Shown here in pieces: positions 16,063-25,222 of a stretch of DNA of 64,000 nucleotides (position 1 is its first letter; each line of letters starts with the position of its first letter). A program made the position numbers and the translations under genes. The DNA lies in assembly GCF_014279895.1 (NCBI RefSeq), contig NZ_CP047954.1, positions 1,178,001 to 1,242,000 on the forward strand. Reading direction: 5' to 3'. The notes below the pieces were generated by a model. It saw nothing but the letters and a program-made list of their open reading frames with translations. It was not told the DNA's origin and made no database searches. Source of the DNA: Synechococcus sp. M16.1 (lineage in GTDB: Bacteria > Cyanobacteriota > Cyanobacteriia > PCC-6307 > Cyanobiaceae).

Positions 16063-16340
16063 GCCCGCTGCTCTTCCCGACGGGCATCACAACACTCCTC
16101 GAGAACGGAAAGAAACTGTTCCGGCTCCGGTTGATCGTCGAGATCGAAGCGGGTGGCTGTGGTCACCGTGAAGTTGATCCAGGTTTCCACTTCAGGGCCG
16201 CCGGATGCCATCACAAGGTCGTAACAGGCCTGAAAATCTGAATCCGGTGCAAGATCACGCGCCGCATTGATGACGTCATACAGCTGATCCATGCCCTCGG
16301 CTTGGGCTTCAGCAAAGACGGCACGAATGCGATCCAGCAT
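16047..16340 (-). CDS. Conserved hypothetical acidic protein, 97 aa
   Basis: ATG 16340 gives a helical acidic protein with the centre DLAPDSDFQACYDLVMASG and a C-terminal ECCDARREEQR. It overlaps the previous gene tail-to-tail by 16 nt. Its ATG overlaps the stop of a tiny upstream frame (TGATG), which supports translation of both. Function unknown. Confidence 0.65.
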   Translation of the reverse strand: MLDRIRAVFAEAQAEGMDQLYDVINAARDLAPDSDFQACYDLVMASGGPEVETWINFTVTTATRFDLDDQPEPEQFLSVLEECCDARREEQRAQPSE

Positions 16341-16486
16341 CAGCAGGCACGCTCAAGCTCAACAACAGAAAGCTCTGCTGTGACGTTAGAGGCTTCGTCT
16401 GCAAGCTCAAGAAGTTCTGCGTTGAGCTCCAGCAACATCAAGGCCAAGGAGGACGCAAATTCGATGCAGAACGATTCGTCTTTCAC
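16340..16486 (-). CDS. Tiny acidic helical protein, 48 aa
   Basis: GTG 16486 opens 48 codons forming a Leu/Glu-rich helix (ALMLLELNAELLELADEAS) and ending VELERAC. The TGA overlaps the ATG of the next gene by one base, a typical coupling. No strong ribosome site is visible before the GTG. It could be a coupled leader or an independent protein. Confidence 0.42.
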   Translation of the reverse strand: MKDESFCIEFASSLALMLLELNAELLELADEASNVTAELSVVELERAC

Positions 16487-16656
16487 AGCGCCGCCGCGTT
16501 GAATGCGATTGGTCTAATCAACGCAGCAAGTTGAACGTGGATTCCGCAATCCTGTTTTACAACAACAACGAAAAATGAGAAATCGATGCGCAATCTGTAT
16601 CGAAAAATCAAATCCGCCGCGAACGTTGAACAGCTTCGCTAGGCGGGGTTGGCCCC

Positions 16657-17517
16657 TCAGGCCGCAACAGGTTCCAGCATGGAGCTGACGCTGGGCTGAA
16701 ATCCGATTTCGCGCAGCCGAGCGTTGCTGACACGGGCATTGAAGATGCGTGCACCGGGGCGATCGTGGTTGTCCCAGATCACAGGGGGCAATCCGAAGTC
16801 ATCACACAAGGCGTTGGAAAGCTGACGCCGGGTGAACTGGAGATCATCCACAAGGTTGTAGATGCCTTGGAGGCGCCGGCCGAAGGCGAAATCAACACCG
16901 CGAATGATGTCGTGAAGATGAACCCAGGCATTGATGTGATTGCCGTTCTTGCGAACCGGCTGCCCAGCAGCACTGCGGATGTACGACGGGATGTCCTTGC
17001 CAGGACCGTAAATACCACCCAGCCGCAACACAGAGGCCTGGGTTGAAGCGTCGTTCAAGGAAAGAACAGACGCCTCAGCGCTGGCCAGAAGAGCGTTGGC
17101 GTTGTTGGAACAATCCGGAGGCGTCAGCTCATTGCAGATCGCGCCGGCCTGATCGCCATACACCCCTGCACTGCTCAGGTAGGTGACATGCAGCGGTCGA
17201 CGTCCCTGGCGCTGACGCAGCGCCTCAACAAGGGCCGGCACCGCCTGGCCATAAACCTTCTCGTACTGATTTTCTTCAAAGGTGGCGGTGGTGGGCGCCA
17301 TCGCAATCAGAACCCCATCGAGCCGATCCAGGAAACTGGCATCCGCCATCGAATCGCCAGCGCTGTAGAGGCGGGGGTGGTCGACCAGATCGCAGAGCTC
17401 AGCCAACCGCCCGGGGCTGGTGGTGGTGCCGACAACCTCATGGCCCTGGCGCCTGAAATGGGTGGCGACAGCGGATCCCACATATCCACAACCCACAATC
17501 CCGTAACTGCCCGCCAT
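16657..17517 (-). CDS. NAD(P)-dependent epimerase/dehydratase family protein (YeeZ-like)
   Basis: 286 aa extended short-chain dehydrogenase fold. The N-terminal nucleotide-binding motif is GIVGCGYVGSAVA, with the typical Arg after beta-2. YLSSAGVYGD contains the Ser and Tyr of the active-site region, although the Lys three residues after Tyr is replaced, as in atypical SDRs. LRLGGIYGPGKD is conserved in the family. It probably binds NAD(P) and a sugar-like substrate or acts as a non-catalytic relative. Single gene. Confidence 0.85.
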   Translation of the reverse strand: MAGSYGIVGCGYVGSAVATHFRRQGHEVVGTTTSPGRLAELCDLVDHPRLYSAGDSMADASFLDRLDGVLIAMAPTTATFEENQYEKVYGQAVPALVEALRQRQGRRPLHVTYLSSAGVYGDQAGAICNELTPPDCSNNANALLASAEASVLSLNDASTQASVLRLGGIYGPGKDIPSYIRSAAGQPVRKNGNHINAWVHLHDIIRGVDFAFGRRLQGIYNLVDDLQFTRRQLSNALCDDFGLPPVIWDNHDRPGARIFNARVSNARLREIGFQPSVSSMLEPVAA

Positions 17518-17582
17518 ACCCGGTCAAACACCTTTTACAGAATTTAACGAACGAGCTTTAGGCCTGCCGTGACAATGGAGAC

Positions 17583-17987
17583 ATGATCTCGATGATCCTC
17601 AACCTGCTCTGGGTTGTTCTCGGCGGACTTCCCATGGCTCTGGCCTGGTGGCTGGCCGCGTTGATCTGCGCCATCACCATCGTTGGCCTGCCATGGGCAC
17701 GGTCGTGCTGGGTGGTCGGTTGTTTCTCGCTCTGGCCCTTCGGCTCCGAAGCCGTGAGCCGTCGTCAGCTGAGAGGACGAGGTGATCTGGGAACGGGCCC
17801 CCTGGGGGCGCTCGGCAATGTGATCTGGTTCCTTGTGGCCGGCTGGTGGCTGGCTCTTGGTCACCTCAGCAGTGCCCTGGCCTGCTTTGTGACGATCATC
17901 GGCATTCCCTTCAGCATTCAGCACATCAAACTGGCTTTGATTGCTCTGGCCCCCGTCGGCATGACGGTGGTGAAATCTCGCAACTGA
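17583..17987 (+). CDS. YccF family inner-membrane protein
   Basis: 134 aa with three to four hydrophobic segments and repeated Trp/Gly patterns (NLLWVVLGGLPMALAWWLAA and NVIWFLVAGWWLALGHL), the duplicated YccF (DUF307) domain. The two halves share the pattern N-x-x-W-x6-G-x5-W. Located in the cytoplasmic or thylakoid membrane, function unknown. Start ATG 17583. Confidence 0.8.
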   Translation: MISMILNLLWVVLGGLPMALAWWLAALICAITIVGLPWARSCWVVGCFSLWPFGSEAVSRRQLRGRGDLGTGPLGALGNVIWFLVAGWWLALGHLSSALACFVTIIGIPFSIQHIKLALIALAPVGMTVVKSRN

Positions 17988-18018
17988 TCTCAGCAGAGCT
18001 GATCAGAACAGCACCTGA

Positions 18019-18372
18019 TCAGAACAGCAACTGAATCAGCCAGACCATCGCCAAACCAAGCACGCCGGCCAACAGCAATCCGCCCACCAGAAAGGTGATG
18101 GCGGCGGCCAGCCCGATCCTGGCCATGGTGTCTGGATAGAGAAGAAACAGGGTCAGCCACAGGGCCACAGGCCACAACGGCGGAATCAACAAGCAGACCC
18201 CGGTGAGGATCATCAGCTTGCGATCACGCTGTTGCTTGGCCTCCACCAGAAGGGCTTCGGCATCAGCTTCACGATCTAGCGCAGCCTGCTCATCGTCACT
18301 GAGCCAACGGCCACGAGCCTTGGCACGATCGAGCTCGTCCTCGAGCCGTTCAGCGGGGTTGCCCTTGCTCAT
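18019..18372 (-). CDS. Membrane protein with N-terminal coiled coil, 117 aa
   Basis: An N-terminal soluble helix (ERLEDELDRAKARGRWLSDD, heptad-like) is followed by two or three hydrophobic segments (LMILTGVCLLIPPLWPVALW, GLAAAITFLVGGLLLAG). Convergent with YccF, 31 nt apart. No known family identified. Confidence 0.65.
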   Translation of the reverse strand: MSKGNPAERLEDELDRAKARGRWLSDDEQAALDREADAEALLVEAKQQRDRKLMILTGVCLLIPPLWPVALWLTLFLLYPDTMARIGLAAAITFLVGGLLLAGVLGLAMVWLIQLLF

Positions 18373-18480
18373 CGGCTCACCATAAGAAGCAAGGGATCAA
18401 CCCAAAAACAAAGACCGACCATCACAATCGATCTGATATAGGTAATTTTATCTAGGTATTTACCCGCCGCAATAATTTCA

Positions 18481-18693
18481 TTGCCCAAAAAAGAAAAACG
18501 GCATAGTGTCGCTCTGCGAATTGAGAAAGACGTGCTGAATACAAACCTGGAGTCACCGAATCCTTCCCAAGCTTGCGTCACTGAATCACAAGTGAATGCC
18601 TATTTTGAATGCCTAACCCTCTGCAATCTCGATGATGGCAGCTGTTACGAGCAATGCATTCTCGTGCATCTAAAAAACGAGGTTGATGCATGA
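18481..18693 (+). CDS. Small cysteine-containing protein
   Basis: The C-terminal part is convincing: ACVTESQVNAYFECLTLCNL and CYEQCILVHLKNEV with five Cys, three of them in CxxxC or close pairs. The N-terminus is uncertain: TTG 18481 is the most upstream start, GTG 18514 is also possible, and there is no clear ribosome site. The stop overlaps the ATG of the next microprotein (ATGA), so the two are coupled. A metal-binding or disulfide-bonded small protein is likely. Confidence 0.55.
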   Translation: MPKKEKRHSVALRIEKDVLNTNLESPNPSQACVTESQVNAYFECLTLCNLDDGSCYEQCILVHLKNEVDA

Positions 18694-18812
18694 AAAGCCT
18701 GAGCCATCAAACACAAATGGGCTTGGCATCCATTGCCTCAACCGTTGCTGTTGCGCTTCTCGTGATCGGTTTTATGGGCATGGCCCAGCACATCAATGCC
18801 AGCCCGCTCTGA
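18690..18812 (+). CDS. Single-span membrane microprotein, 40 aa
   Basis: ATG 18690 overlaps the previous stop (ATGA). The product has one hydrophobic helix (ASTVAVALLVIGFMGMAQ) between a short polar N-terminus and NASPL. The coupling to a small Cys-rich protein suggests a functional pair. Role unknown. Confidence 0.55.
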   Translation: MKSLSHQTQMGLASIASTVAVALLVIGFMGMAQHINASPL

Positions 18813-18821
18813 AGCAGCTGC

Positions 18822-19058
18822 TCACTTCTGACGTTTGAAGGTGTAGCAACCACCGTGGTAGCCCGTGAAGGGTTGGGCGTAGGTCACCAATTCCCACCCC
18901 TGCTCTCCCAATTCATTCATCAAGCCCACCAGGGTGACGTCTCGCTGCGGATGACTTCTGGAGATCAGCTGGCGATCATCCAGCCAGAGCTCCTCGATTT
19001 CCCCGGTCCACGACTTCCCCCGGGGCACGAAGCGCAACTGGGTGTACTCCCAACGCAT
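18822..19058 (-). CDS. DUF4177-like small protein, 78 aa
   Basis: ATG 19058 begins MRWEYTQLRF; the end of the domain reads NELGEQGWELVTYAQPF followed by GGCYTFKRQK. The pattern 'WEY...GWELV' is typical of DUF4177-type proteins. Soluble, function unknown. It ends 10 nt from the convergent membrane microprotein. Confidence 0.68.
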   Translation of the reverse strand: MRWEYTQLRFVPRGKSWTGEIEELWLDDRQLISRSHPQRDVTLVGLMNELGEQGWELVTYAQPFTGYHGGCYTFKRQK

Positions 19059-19143
19059 CACCAAGCATCAGCTGAACGACGCACCATCTTCACCGCAGAC
19101 GGCACCAACCGGGGGCGAGAATTAAAGAACCCGCTGTTCTGTG

Positions 19144-19680
19144 ATGCGTCGCTTGCTCGCCCAGCTCGTTCTGCTCATCAGCCTGCTCACGCTCACACCG
19201 GGCTGGTGCGGAGCCCTGGAGGTGACCATGCAACGCATTGATTCCAACGGCATTGGCGAATCGATCGGCAGCGTCACCGCGCAAGACACCGACCAAGGCC
19301 TCGTGATTTATCCCGATCTGGCCGGGCTGAGCCCTGGGGAACACGGCTTCCATCTCCACAGCACGGGAAGCTGTGACGTGGGCGAAACCGCCGAGGGCAC
19401 TCCTGTTGCCGGCTTGGCCGCCGGAGGTCACTGGGACCCGGACGAAACGGGGCAACACCTCGGCCCCTTCGGAAACGGTCACCGGGGCGATCTCAGCAGG
19501 CTGGTGGTGGATGACGACGGCAAGACCAACACCAGCGTGGTGGCGCCACGGCTCAGCACCGCTGACCTGAAGGGGAAAGCCCTGATTGTTCACGCAGGCG
19601 GCGACACCTACAGGGACGAGCCCCCCCTGGGTGGAGGTGGAGCACGGGTTGCCTGTGGTGTGGTGCCGGACGAGCGCTGA
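19144..19680 (+). CDS. sodC: Copper/zinc superoxide dismutase
   Basis: 178 aa. The signal peptide (LLAQLVLLISLLTLTPG, cleavage near WCGA) sends it to the periplasm. Copper and zinc ligands are seen in HGFHLHSTGSC, the GGHWDP block (copper/zinc site), GDL and the C-terminal IVHAGGD. The conserved disulfide partners are in SCDVGE and GGARVACGV. It converts superoxide to oxygen and hydrogen peroxide. GTG 19141 directly precedes the ATG chosen here. Cu/Zn SOD occurs in some marine Synechococcus as an addition to Ni or Fe types. Confidence 0.93.
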   Translation: MRRLLAQLVLLISLLTLTPGWCGALEVTMQRIDSNGIGESIGSVTAQDTDQGLVIYPDLAGLSPGEHGFHLHSTGSCDVGETAEGTPVAGLAAGGHWDPDETGQHLGPFGNGHRGDLSRLVVDDDGKTNTSVVAPRLSTADLKGKALIVHAGGDTYRDEPPLGGGGARVACGVVPDER

Positions 19681-19681
19681 C

Positions 19682-19849
19682 TCAGCCGTTCACCAGGCGG
19701 GCATGTAGGCGACAGACCCTGATGGCCTGAGCGGGTGGCTCCTGACAGAGGGCACCGAGTTCCCTGTTCAGCTGTTGGAACAGGGACAGATCCGCTCCGG
19801 GAATTGAGGGAAACACCAGGAACAAACCTGAGGCGATCAAACCGATCAC
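19682..19849 (-). CDS. Small protein with hydrophobic N-terminus, 55 aa
   Basis: GTG 19849 has GGAG about 9 nt upstream. The product starts with a hydrophobic segment (IGLIASGLFLVFPSIPGA) followed by a soluble helical part with two Cys (LGALCQEPP, IRVCRLHARL). It could be membrane-anchored or exported. It ends 1 nt from the sodC stop (convergent). Function unknown. Confidence 0.55.
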   Translation of the reverse strand: MIGLIASGLFLVFPSIPGADLSLFQQLNRELGALCQEPPAQAIRVCRLHARLVNG

Positions 19850-19876
19850 AACATCGCTCCAACTCTTAAGAAAACC

Positions 19877-20047
19877 CTAAGCCCGCATCGATTCGGGGTC
19901 GTGTTCGTCCCTGCAGACCACGGCCATCAGCGCCTCGATGTGCAACATCAGGCCAGCGCGCCAGGCAGCATCTTCGTCACAGGCCTCGATGGTGTCCACC
20001 ACGATCGAGCCCCCACGCTCAATGATCAGGTCATAGGCGGGTGGCAT
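19877..20047 (-). CDS. Small soluble protein, YDLI family, 56 aa
   Basis: ATG 20047 gives MPPAYDLIIERGGSIVVDT and a helical end with AAWRAGLMLH. The opening YDLIIERGG and the AW motif recur in the 61-aa protein at 34501 (YDLILQRKGE ... AAQAWRLG), so the two are paralogues. Soluble, acidic, function unknown. Confidence 0.65.
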   Translation of the reverse strand: MPPAYDLIIERGGSIVVDTIEACDEDAAWRAGLMLHIEALMAVVCRDEHDPESMRA

Positions 20048-20159
20048 CGGAGCGTTGCAGTGCCTCCCCATTCAGCAGGCAAAGCGCGTCTGGCACATCC
20101 CCCAGTTGAGAGAGTTCAACGGCAGGAGAACATGATCAAACGCTTGAGCTCTCACAACG

Positions 20160-20426
20160 TTGTTCAAATCTCCCCTGTTTCGGCGCGTCGGGATCTACCT
20201 CGTGCTCAGCACCGCAGCTGTCACCGTCGTCAATCAGCTCGAGATTGAGCAACAGAGTGCCTATCAGATCTACATCCCGATGTTCATTGGGATCTACATC
20301 GTTTCGCGTTGGCTCGACAGCCGGTTCAACAAGGCCTCATCACAGCAGGCCTCTCAACAGCCACAGCCCAACGCAACGCAGAACAAAACCTCACCATCCA
20401 CAACCGACCGCGGTTTTGGACAGTGA
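20160..20426 (+). CDS. Small membrane protein with polar tail
   Basis: 88 aa with two hydrophobic segments (GIYLVLSTAAVTVVNQL, IYIPMFIGIYIVSRWL) and a Gln/Ser-rich C-terminus. Start TTG 20160 keeps the first basic residues, but a better-looking RBS plus ATG at 20132 is in another frame. This suggests either an unusual start or a one-base lesion near 20158. Confidence 0.58.
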   Translation: MFKSPLFRRVGIYLVLSTAAVTVVNQLEIEQQSAYQIYIPMFIGIYIVSRWLDSRFNKASSQQASQQPQPNATQNKTSPSTTDRGFGQ

Positions 20427-20450
20427 GGTGAAGCGAAGCTGTTGTGAAGC

Positions 20451-20696
20451 TCAGCGGCGGGGTTCGGCCTTGCGAACGGAGATGGCACGGCCCATCCACT
20501 CAACGTTCTGCAAGTCGTCGATCGCCGACTGCTCATCGGCTTCGTTGCTGAGATCCACAAATGCGAAACCACGCTTGCGGCCCGTCTCCCGGTCGAGGGG
20601 CAAGGAGCATTTGCTCACCTCGCCGTACTGACTGAACAGATGCGTGAGATCCTCCCGCTCAGCGTCCCAGGAGAGATTTCCAATGAAGATCGTCAA
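20451..20696 (-). CDS. RNA-binding protein with one RRM
   Basis: 81 aa, a single RNA recognition motif. RNP2 is IFIGNLS (residues 3-9) and RNP1 is KRGFAFVDL (about 41-49). Cyanobacterial Rbp proteins of this size bind RNA and are often cold-induced. Start is TTG 20696, as no ATG fits the conserved N-terminus; the upstream region is T-rich with no visible Shine-Dalgarno. The short charged tail KAEPRR ends the protein without a Gly-rich extension. Confidence 0.9.
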   Translation of the reverse strand: MTIFIGNLSWDAEREDLTHLFSQYGEVSKCSLPLDRETGRKRGFAFVDLSNEADEQSAIDDLQNVEWMGRAISVRKAEPRR

Positions 20697-20882
20697 AAAA
20701 AGAAATTGATCAAGACTTCTTACCTTCGCACACAGCGGCCAAATGCCGAGCCCTCAGAAAGGAGGGCTCATCAATGGGATCAAGGACTACCAAACAATTC
20801 CGTTCAAACCTGAATTCGATAGAAAGCCTTTGCTTCGAGCCCAACGAAGCCGCAACGGAACCAGGCTTGATTCAGTTGAGGC

Positions 20883-21062
20883 ATGGAAATGGGTGGACTC
20901 AGCGGTACCAAAGCGGACGATTTCATCAACGCAGCCAAAGCCCGCGGCGAAGCTGCCCTGCAAGACAAACAACCCAAATTGACCAAGCTGGAAAAAGCAT
21001 TCCGGCATGCGGCAATCCGGCGGCGGGCTGAAGATGCCCGCAAAAAGGGACACCACGCCTAA
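20883..21062 (+). CDS. Small basic helical protein, 59 aa
   Basis: ATG 20883 (or 20889, which has GAGG at a better distance) opens a Lys/Ala-rich protein MEMGGLSGTKADDFINAAKA ending EDARKKGHHA. It is strongly helical and basic, with no Cys. Its last bases overlap the glycosyltransferase stop on the other strand. Function unknown. Confidence 0.55.
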   Translation: MEMGGLSGTKADDFINAAKARGEAALQDKQPKLTKLEKAFRHAAIRRRAEDARKKGHHA

Positions 21063-22252
21063 TTCAAAGCCCTGCCTTTCCAGGTCCAACCGCGTCCCGT
21101 GCGGGTGCGCCAGATCGAGACGGGGCCAATCGCACCCACCAGCAACCCGCCGGCTCCCATCAGCCACCAGTAACTAAGGGGCACATCAAAGTTGCTGCGC
21201 GTCCACAGCCGCAGCAGCAGCTGTTGAAGGATGGACAAGCTCGCTAGGGCCAACACCCACCACCAAGCCGAAGCCAGCAGGGGTTGGAGCCAGAGCAGCA
21301 GCAGCGATGCCGGCAGCAACAGCCAGGGCACGGTGAACATCAACACCACCACCAAAGCGGCGCCAAGGGCTTTGACGGGGTCCCGGTCCAAGCCCAGAAA
21401 CCAGTTCTTGGTCCAGCCCTCCCAAAGCGCCGCGAGGTCGCTGTACATCCGCAGATCAACCGCATCAAGCCCCAGGAGATAACGCAGCCGATGGCCTCCT
21501 CCCTTGATGGCGCGAGCGAGGGCCAGATCTTCCACCACCTCACCAGCCAGGGCCCGGTGACCACCAATCTGCGCATAGGTGGAGGCCTTGAACAACATGA
21601 ACGGCCCCGCCGCAAATGCCACCGGCGATGCCGGGTCGTTGGTTTCGAGGATGGGAAAGCCGAGGCCCAGAAGGCTGGCCATGATCGGCTGCACCATCCA
21701 TTCCGCCAGGCATCCGCAACTCAACCGCGGCGCCAGGCTCAGCAGATCGGCCTGCTCATCAAGGGCCTGAGCCAGGGACCGTTTGAGGGCATCGGGCTTG
21801 AGCCGAACATCGGCATCGATGAACAACAGCCAATCGCTGGAGACCTGGTCAACGGCCCTGCTGCAGGCCCAGTTCTTGCCCACCCAGCGTTCGTTGACGG
21901 GCCTGGGTCCGGCCTGGATCAGCCGGAAGTGGGGCGCTGCAGAGCCAGCCCGGAGGGCGTTGTCCACCGTTGCATCGCTGGACTCGTCATCCACCACCAG
22001 CACCGACCAGTTCCGGCAGGGGGGCTGATTGGCCAGCACGCTGGCGACACAGGCCTCGATGTTGTGGGCCTCGTTGAAGGCGGGGATCACCACGGTCAGC
22101 GACGTGTCCGGAGCAGCAACGTCCTGGCCAGGCTTCAAGCGCGGTGCCACTGAAAACACCCGTTGCAGCCCCAGCTGAAGGATCAGCAATCCCGCTGCAG
22201 CTGAACCAGCCGCAGCAAGAAACAGCAGGGGCTCAAGCAGGGCAAGCGTCAA
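21059..22252 (-). CDS. Membrane glycosyltransferase, family 2
   Basis: 397 aa. An N-terminal membrane helix (LALLEPLLFLAAAGSAAAGL) precedes a GT2 domain: VVIPAFNEAHNIEACV, VVDDESSD, and the DxD metal-binding motif in LFIDADVRL. VVEDLALARAIK is the catalytic ED region. Three C-terminal hydrophobic segments follow. This layout matches carotenoid- or hopanoid-associated glycosyltransferases (CruC/HpnB-like). Transfer of a sugar to a lipid or carotenoid is likely, but the acceptor is inferred only. Confidence 0.85.
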   Translation of the reverse strand: MTLALLEPLLFLAAAGSAAAGLLILQLGLQRVFSVAPRLKPGQDVAAPDTSLTVVIPAFNEAHNIEACVASVLANQPPCRNWSVLVVDDESSDATVDNALRAGSAAPHFRLIQAGPRPVNERWVGKNWACSRAVDQVSSDWLLFIDADVRLKPDALKRSLAQALDEQADLLSLAPRLSCGCLAEWMVQPIMASLLGLGFPILETNDPASPVAFAAGPFMLFKASTYAQIGGHRALAGEVVEDLALARAIKGGGHRLRYLLGLDAVDLRMYSDLAALWEGWTKNWFLGLDRDPVKALGAALVVVLMFTVPWLLLPASLLLLWLQPLLASAWWWVLALASLSILQQLLLRLWTRSNFDVPLSYWWLMGAGGLLVGAIGPVSIWRTRTGRGWTWKGRALN

Positions 22253-22282
22253 GGCCGGGCCATGGTGTGGTGGGCAGCCGTC

Positions 22283-22615
22283 TTAGCTGACGGATGCTGC
22301 AGCTTCCACCATCGGCCACATCGCAGCAAATTCGGCATCGGACACCACGGCAGTGACCTCGAACTGAATGCCGAAGTCCTTGATCCAGGGCCCGAGATGC
22401 GCCCACACCTTGCCGATGTCACTGGCCACGGCAATGGCGACACCACTACCGCTGATCGGTTCGCAGACGCGGTATTTGAGAGCAAATCCATCGAAGGCAT
22501 CTCCCGGTGCTCCCGAGTTGATGTAGTCAGCAAAGCCAGGGCATGACTCCCACGCCCCCTCAACGGTCGGGAACGTCCAAACGATCAAGTAGTGCTGCAC
22601 GGTGAAGGGAGGCAT
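22283..22615 (-). CDS. DUF3303 domain protein, 110 aa
   Basis: ATG 22615 gives MPPFTVQHYLIVWTFPT, the characteristic opening of DUF3303, followed by CPGFADYINSGAPGDAFDGF and KVWAHLGPWIKDFG. The family is small, soluble, cyanobacterial and of unknown function, with a ferredoxin-like fold predicted from the strand/helix pattern. Single gene. Confidence 0.75.
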   Translation of the reverse strand: MPPFTVQHYLIVWTFPTVEGAWESCPGFADYINSGAPGDAFDGFALKYRVCEPISGSGVAIAVASDIGKVWAHLGPWIKDFGIQFEVTAVVSDAEFAAMWPMVEAAASVS

Positions 22616-22739
22616 CCACTTGCTGCCTAGCCACGAACGACCGTTCAGGCTGGATTGCAACTGAATTCAGTAGTCATTCCGCAGACGCCTCAGGCGGTGC
22701 TGGCACGGGGCTACAGCTGAATTAAGACCCAGCTCAACC

Positions 22740-22919
22740 ATGACTCTCCACGTCGCCAATGAGATGGATGAAGTGGAAGTGGCCGTCTGGTGGGACCTGT
22801 CACGCATCGTTCGGCACTTCGAACGCCAGGGGCTGGAGCGCCGGGCGGTGAAAGCTGCCGTGATGAATGCAGCGCTGCGCCTGATGAAAGACGAAGGCGA
22901 GGGACCCTCAACGTTGTGA
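22740..22919 (+). CDS. Small soluble helical protein, 59 aa
   Basis: ATG 22740 opens MTLHVANEMDEVEVAVWWDL followed by a basic amphipathic helix FERQGLERRAVKAAVMNAAL. No Cys or membrane segment. It overlaps the stop of the convergent DUF924 gene by 12 nt. Function unknown. Confidence 0.55.
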   Translation: MTLHVANEMDEVEVAVWWDLSRIVRHFERQGLERRAVKAAVMNAALRLMKDEGEGPSTL

Positions 22920-23444
22920 TTGCTGCATCAACACCACTTCCTCCGGGGAACTCACCCGTCCGAGAGCAGCATTGCGATGGGGATAGCGGCCAAAGCGCTG
23001 CAGCTGGAGGCGATGGCGGCGGGCCACATCGGCGGTGGCAGCGTCCGCGAAGTGCTCCAGCAAAGGGATGGCCTGGGCCACCACGCTGATGTTTTCGCTG
23101 TGCAAAAGAGGCATCAGCCAGAACTGCCGCCGCGGTCGTTGCGATTCCGCTGCGATCCATCCCCGCTCCAGCGCTGCCAGGCTCAGCTTCAGAGCCTGAG
23201 GATCTCCGGCAAAAGCCTTGGCTTCACCACGCCAGATCTGACGGGTGAATTGATCCAGCAGCAGCACAAGGGCCAGACCGCTGCTGGGCCCACAGATCCA
23301 GTGGTCCAGCTCTCCAGCGAGGGCGCCCTCAACGGCCTCGCCGAATCGCTCTCGCACCAGGGCATCGAAGCTGTCGCGGCGACGAAACCACTGCCAGGGA
23401 CGGCACTGCTGAAACCAGAACTCCAGAACGTCGTCGGCGCTCAA
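22908..23444 (-). CDS. DUF924 family protein
   Basis: 178 aa starting [15 protein letters not shown]. The DUF924 hallmarks are seen: [18 protein letters not shown] and the helical repeats around [17 protein letters not shown]. The fold is TPR-like and the function unknown. The start is TTG 23444, which overlaps the SelO stop (TTGA), so it is probably co-translated with SelO. Confidence 0.82.
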   Translation of the reverse strand: MSADDVLEFWFQQCRPWQWFRRRDSFDALVRERFGEAVEGALAGELDHWICGPSSGLALVLLLDQFTRQIWRGEAKAFAGDPQALKLSLAALERGWIAAESQRPRRQFWLMPLLHSENISVVAQAIPLLEHFADAATADVARRHRLQLQRFGRYPHRNAALGRVSSPEEVVLMQQSQR

Positions 23445-25114
23445 GACGAACAGCTGTAGTGGGACACCCCACCGGCGCTGAAGAACTCTCGCGGTTTCAA
23501 GCGGTCATAGCGGGCCGCCATGTCGGCGGAAGGGGTGTCGTAAGGCGTGCTGAACAGCTGCTGCAGTTCAGCCATCAAGGAGGTGTCGCCTTCGGCGGCC
23601 TGCTGGTAGGCCGGAGCGATCAACCATTCGCGCCAGGTGATCGCCGGGTTGACCCGCCGCATGCCAGTGGAGATCACCGACGGATCAACGCCGCTGGGCC
23701 ACTGGGCACGCCAGCGAAGCAACCAGTCGTTCCACTGGGATTCGAGCGGGGCCGAAAGGGGCAGATAGAAACAGTCCCGCAGCGGATCGATCTGCTCGGG
23801 AAGATCCGACAAGCGGCGGAAGAACATCGCGTAATCGGCGCTGGACTCCACCATGAGCTTCAACAGTTCTTGCACCAGCGCGTCGTCGGCACTGGGCAGG
23901 CCGAGTTTGCTGCTCCACATCCGTTGCATGGCCTCCTGCATGGCAGCGGGGAACTCCTCCAGCAACTGATCCAGTTGGGCCTGAACCTCCGCCTGGCCCT
24001 CCATCAGCGTGCGCAGGGATTTCCAGAACATGCGGTAGTTGGCCTCCGCGGCCACCGGCTGGTTGAAGAAGCAGAAGTGGGCGCCGCCCCCGGTCCAGGG
24101 CTGAAAGCGCGGATCGAACAGCTCGCAGAAGCCAAACGGGCCGTAGTCGAGGGTGAAGCCACCGGCGGCGCAGTTGTCGCTGTTGAAGTTGCCCTGGCAA
24201 TAGCCCACACGGATCCAGTTGGCAACGAGGGTCGTGAGCCGATCACAGAACAAGCGCGCCAACAGCACAACCTGGTCGCTGAACGGCAGGCCAGGGTCGA
24301 TCTCCTGGCGGTAATTGCGTTCGATCAAGTGCACCACGATCTGGTGCAATTCCTGATGCGCCCGGGGATGGGCCTCACTGCGGGCACGGCGAGCGAACAA
24401 CTCCAGCTGACCCACCCGCAGAAACGATGGTGCCACCCGGGTGCTGATGGCCGCCGGGTTGTCGACCATCACGTCCGGATCCATCGAGCGTGAATTCTCG
24501 GAATACCAGGGGCGACACACCCTCTCGGCATGGGAGACGTAGAGCGTCAACGAACGGGAGGTGGGCACACCGAGGGCATGCATGAAGTCCTGCGCCAGAA
24601 ACTCACGGACGCTGGAGCGGAGCACGGCGCGACCATCGGCGCCACGGCAGTAGGGGGTGGGACCACCACCTTTGAGCTGCATCTCCCAGCGGCGCCCTTC
24701 AAACAACCCCTCAAACACCGACATGGCTCGACCATCGCCGTAGCCATTGCCATTTCCAAAGGGGCACTGCTGGGTGTACTCGGTGCCGTAGATCGAAAGG
24801 GCGTAGCCGGTGGCCCAGCCCCAGGGCCGCATCGGACCGGTGGCCACACCGAGATCACCGGAAAACATGCGGCGGAACTGATCGTCCTGGGCGAGGTCAT
24901 CGCTGAGACCTAGCTCCCTGAAAAAGCTGCGGCTGTGCGCCAGGTATTGGGGTTCGGGGATCGGGGTGGGCATCACCGGCACGTAGTGGCCGGAGAGCAC
25001 CTGGCGAGGACGGTGGTCCTCCCCATCCGCTGTGGACTCCGGGTCAGGCGTGAGGGCTTCAAGAAGGGAGTAGTCGGCCCGTTCGGCGAACTCAGCAAAC
25101 GTGGCGGTGCTCAT
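23441..25114 (-). CDS. selO: SelO (YdiU) pseudokinase-fold protein AMPylase
   Basis: 557 aa, full-length SelO family. The N-lobe has the conserved [14 protein letters not shown] and the nucleotide-binding [20 protein letters not shown]. The catalytic region is [21 protein letters not shown], with the DYGPFGF metal-binding Asp. SelO transfers AMP to protein Ser/Thr/Tyr and is involved in redox stress. The C-terminus reads HYSCSS, a Cys replacing the selenocysteine found in animal and some bacterial homologues. Couples to the DUF924 gene. Confidence 0.92.
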   Translation of the reverse strand: MSTATFAEFAERADYSLLEALTPDPESTADGEDHRPRQVLSGHYVPVMPTPIPEPQYLAHSRSFFRELGLSDDLAQDDQFRRMFSGDLGVATGPMRPWGWATGYALSIYGTEYTQQCPFGNGNGYGDGRAMSVFEGLFEGRRWEMQLKGGGPTPYCRGADGRAVLRSSVREFLAQDFMHALGVPTSRSLTLYVSHAERVCRPWYSENSRSMDPDVMVDNPAAISTRVAPSFLRVGQLELFARRARSEAHPRAHQELHQIVVHLIERNYRQEIDPGLPFSDQVVLLARLFCDRLTTLVANWIRVGYCQGNFNSDNCAAGGFTLDYGPFGFCELFDPRFQPWTGGGAHFCFFNQPVAAEANYRMFWKSLRTLMEGQAEVQAQLDQLLEEFPAAMQEAMQRMWSSKLGLPSADDALVQELLKLMVESSADYAMFFRRLSDLPEQIDPLRDCFYLPLSAPLESQWNDWLLRWRAQWPSGVDPSVISTGMRRVNPAITWREWLIAPAYQQAAEGDTSLMAELQQLFSTPYDTPSADMAARYDRLKPREFFSAGGVSHYSCSS

Positions 25115-25222
25115 CGGACCCTGACGCTGAACCCATCATCGCCAGAGCTGCGGCCGGGTGTTTTGACCGATGGCCAATGCCGAGCCGAGGCCTTACACCG
25201 AGGGAAGCATCCAAGGACAACC

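Noticed and set aside
21284-22153. Plus-strand frame of 289 codons
   Set aside because: Antisense shadow of the glycosyltransferase, rich in Gln/His/Arg with no family signature.
23459-24493. Plus-strand frame of 344 codons
   Set aside because: Antisense shadow of SelO; residue pattern follows reversed codon usage of the true gene.
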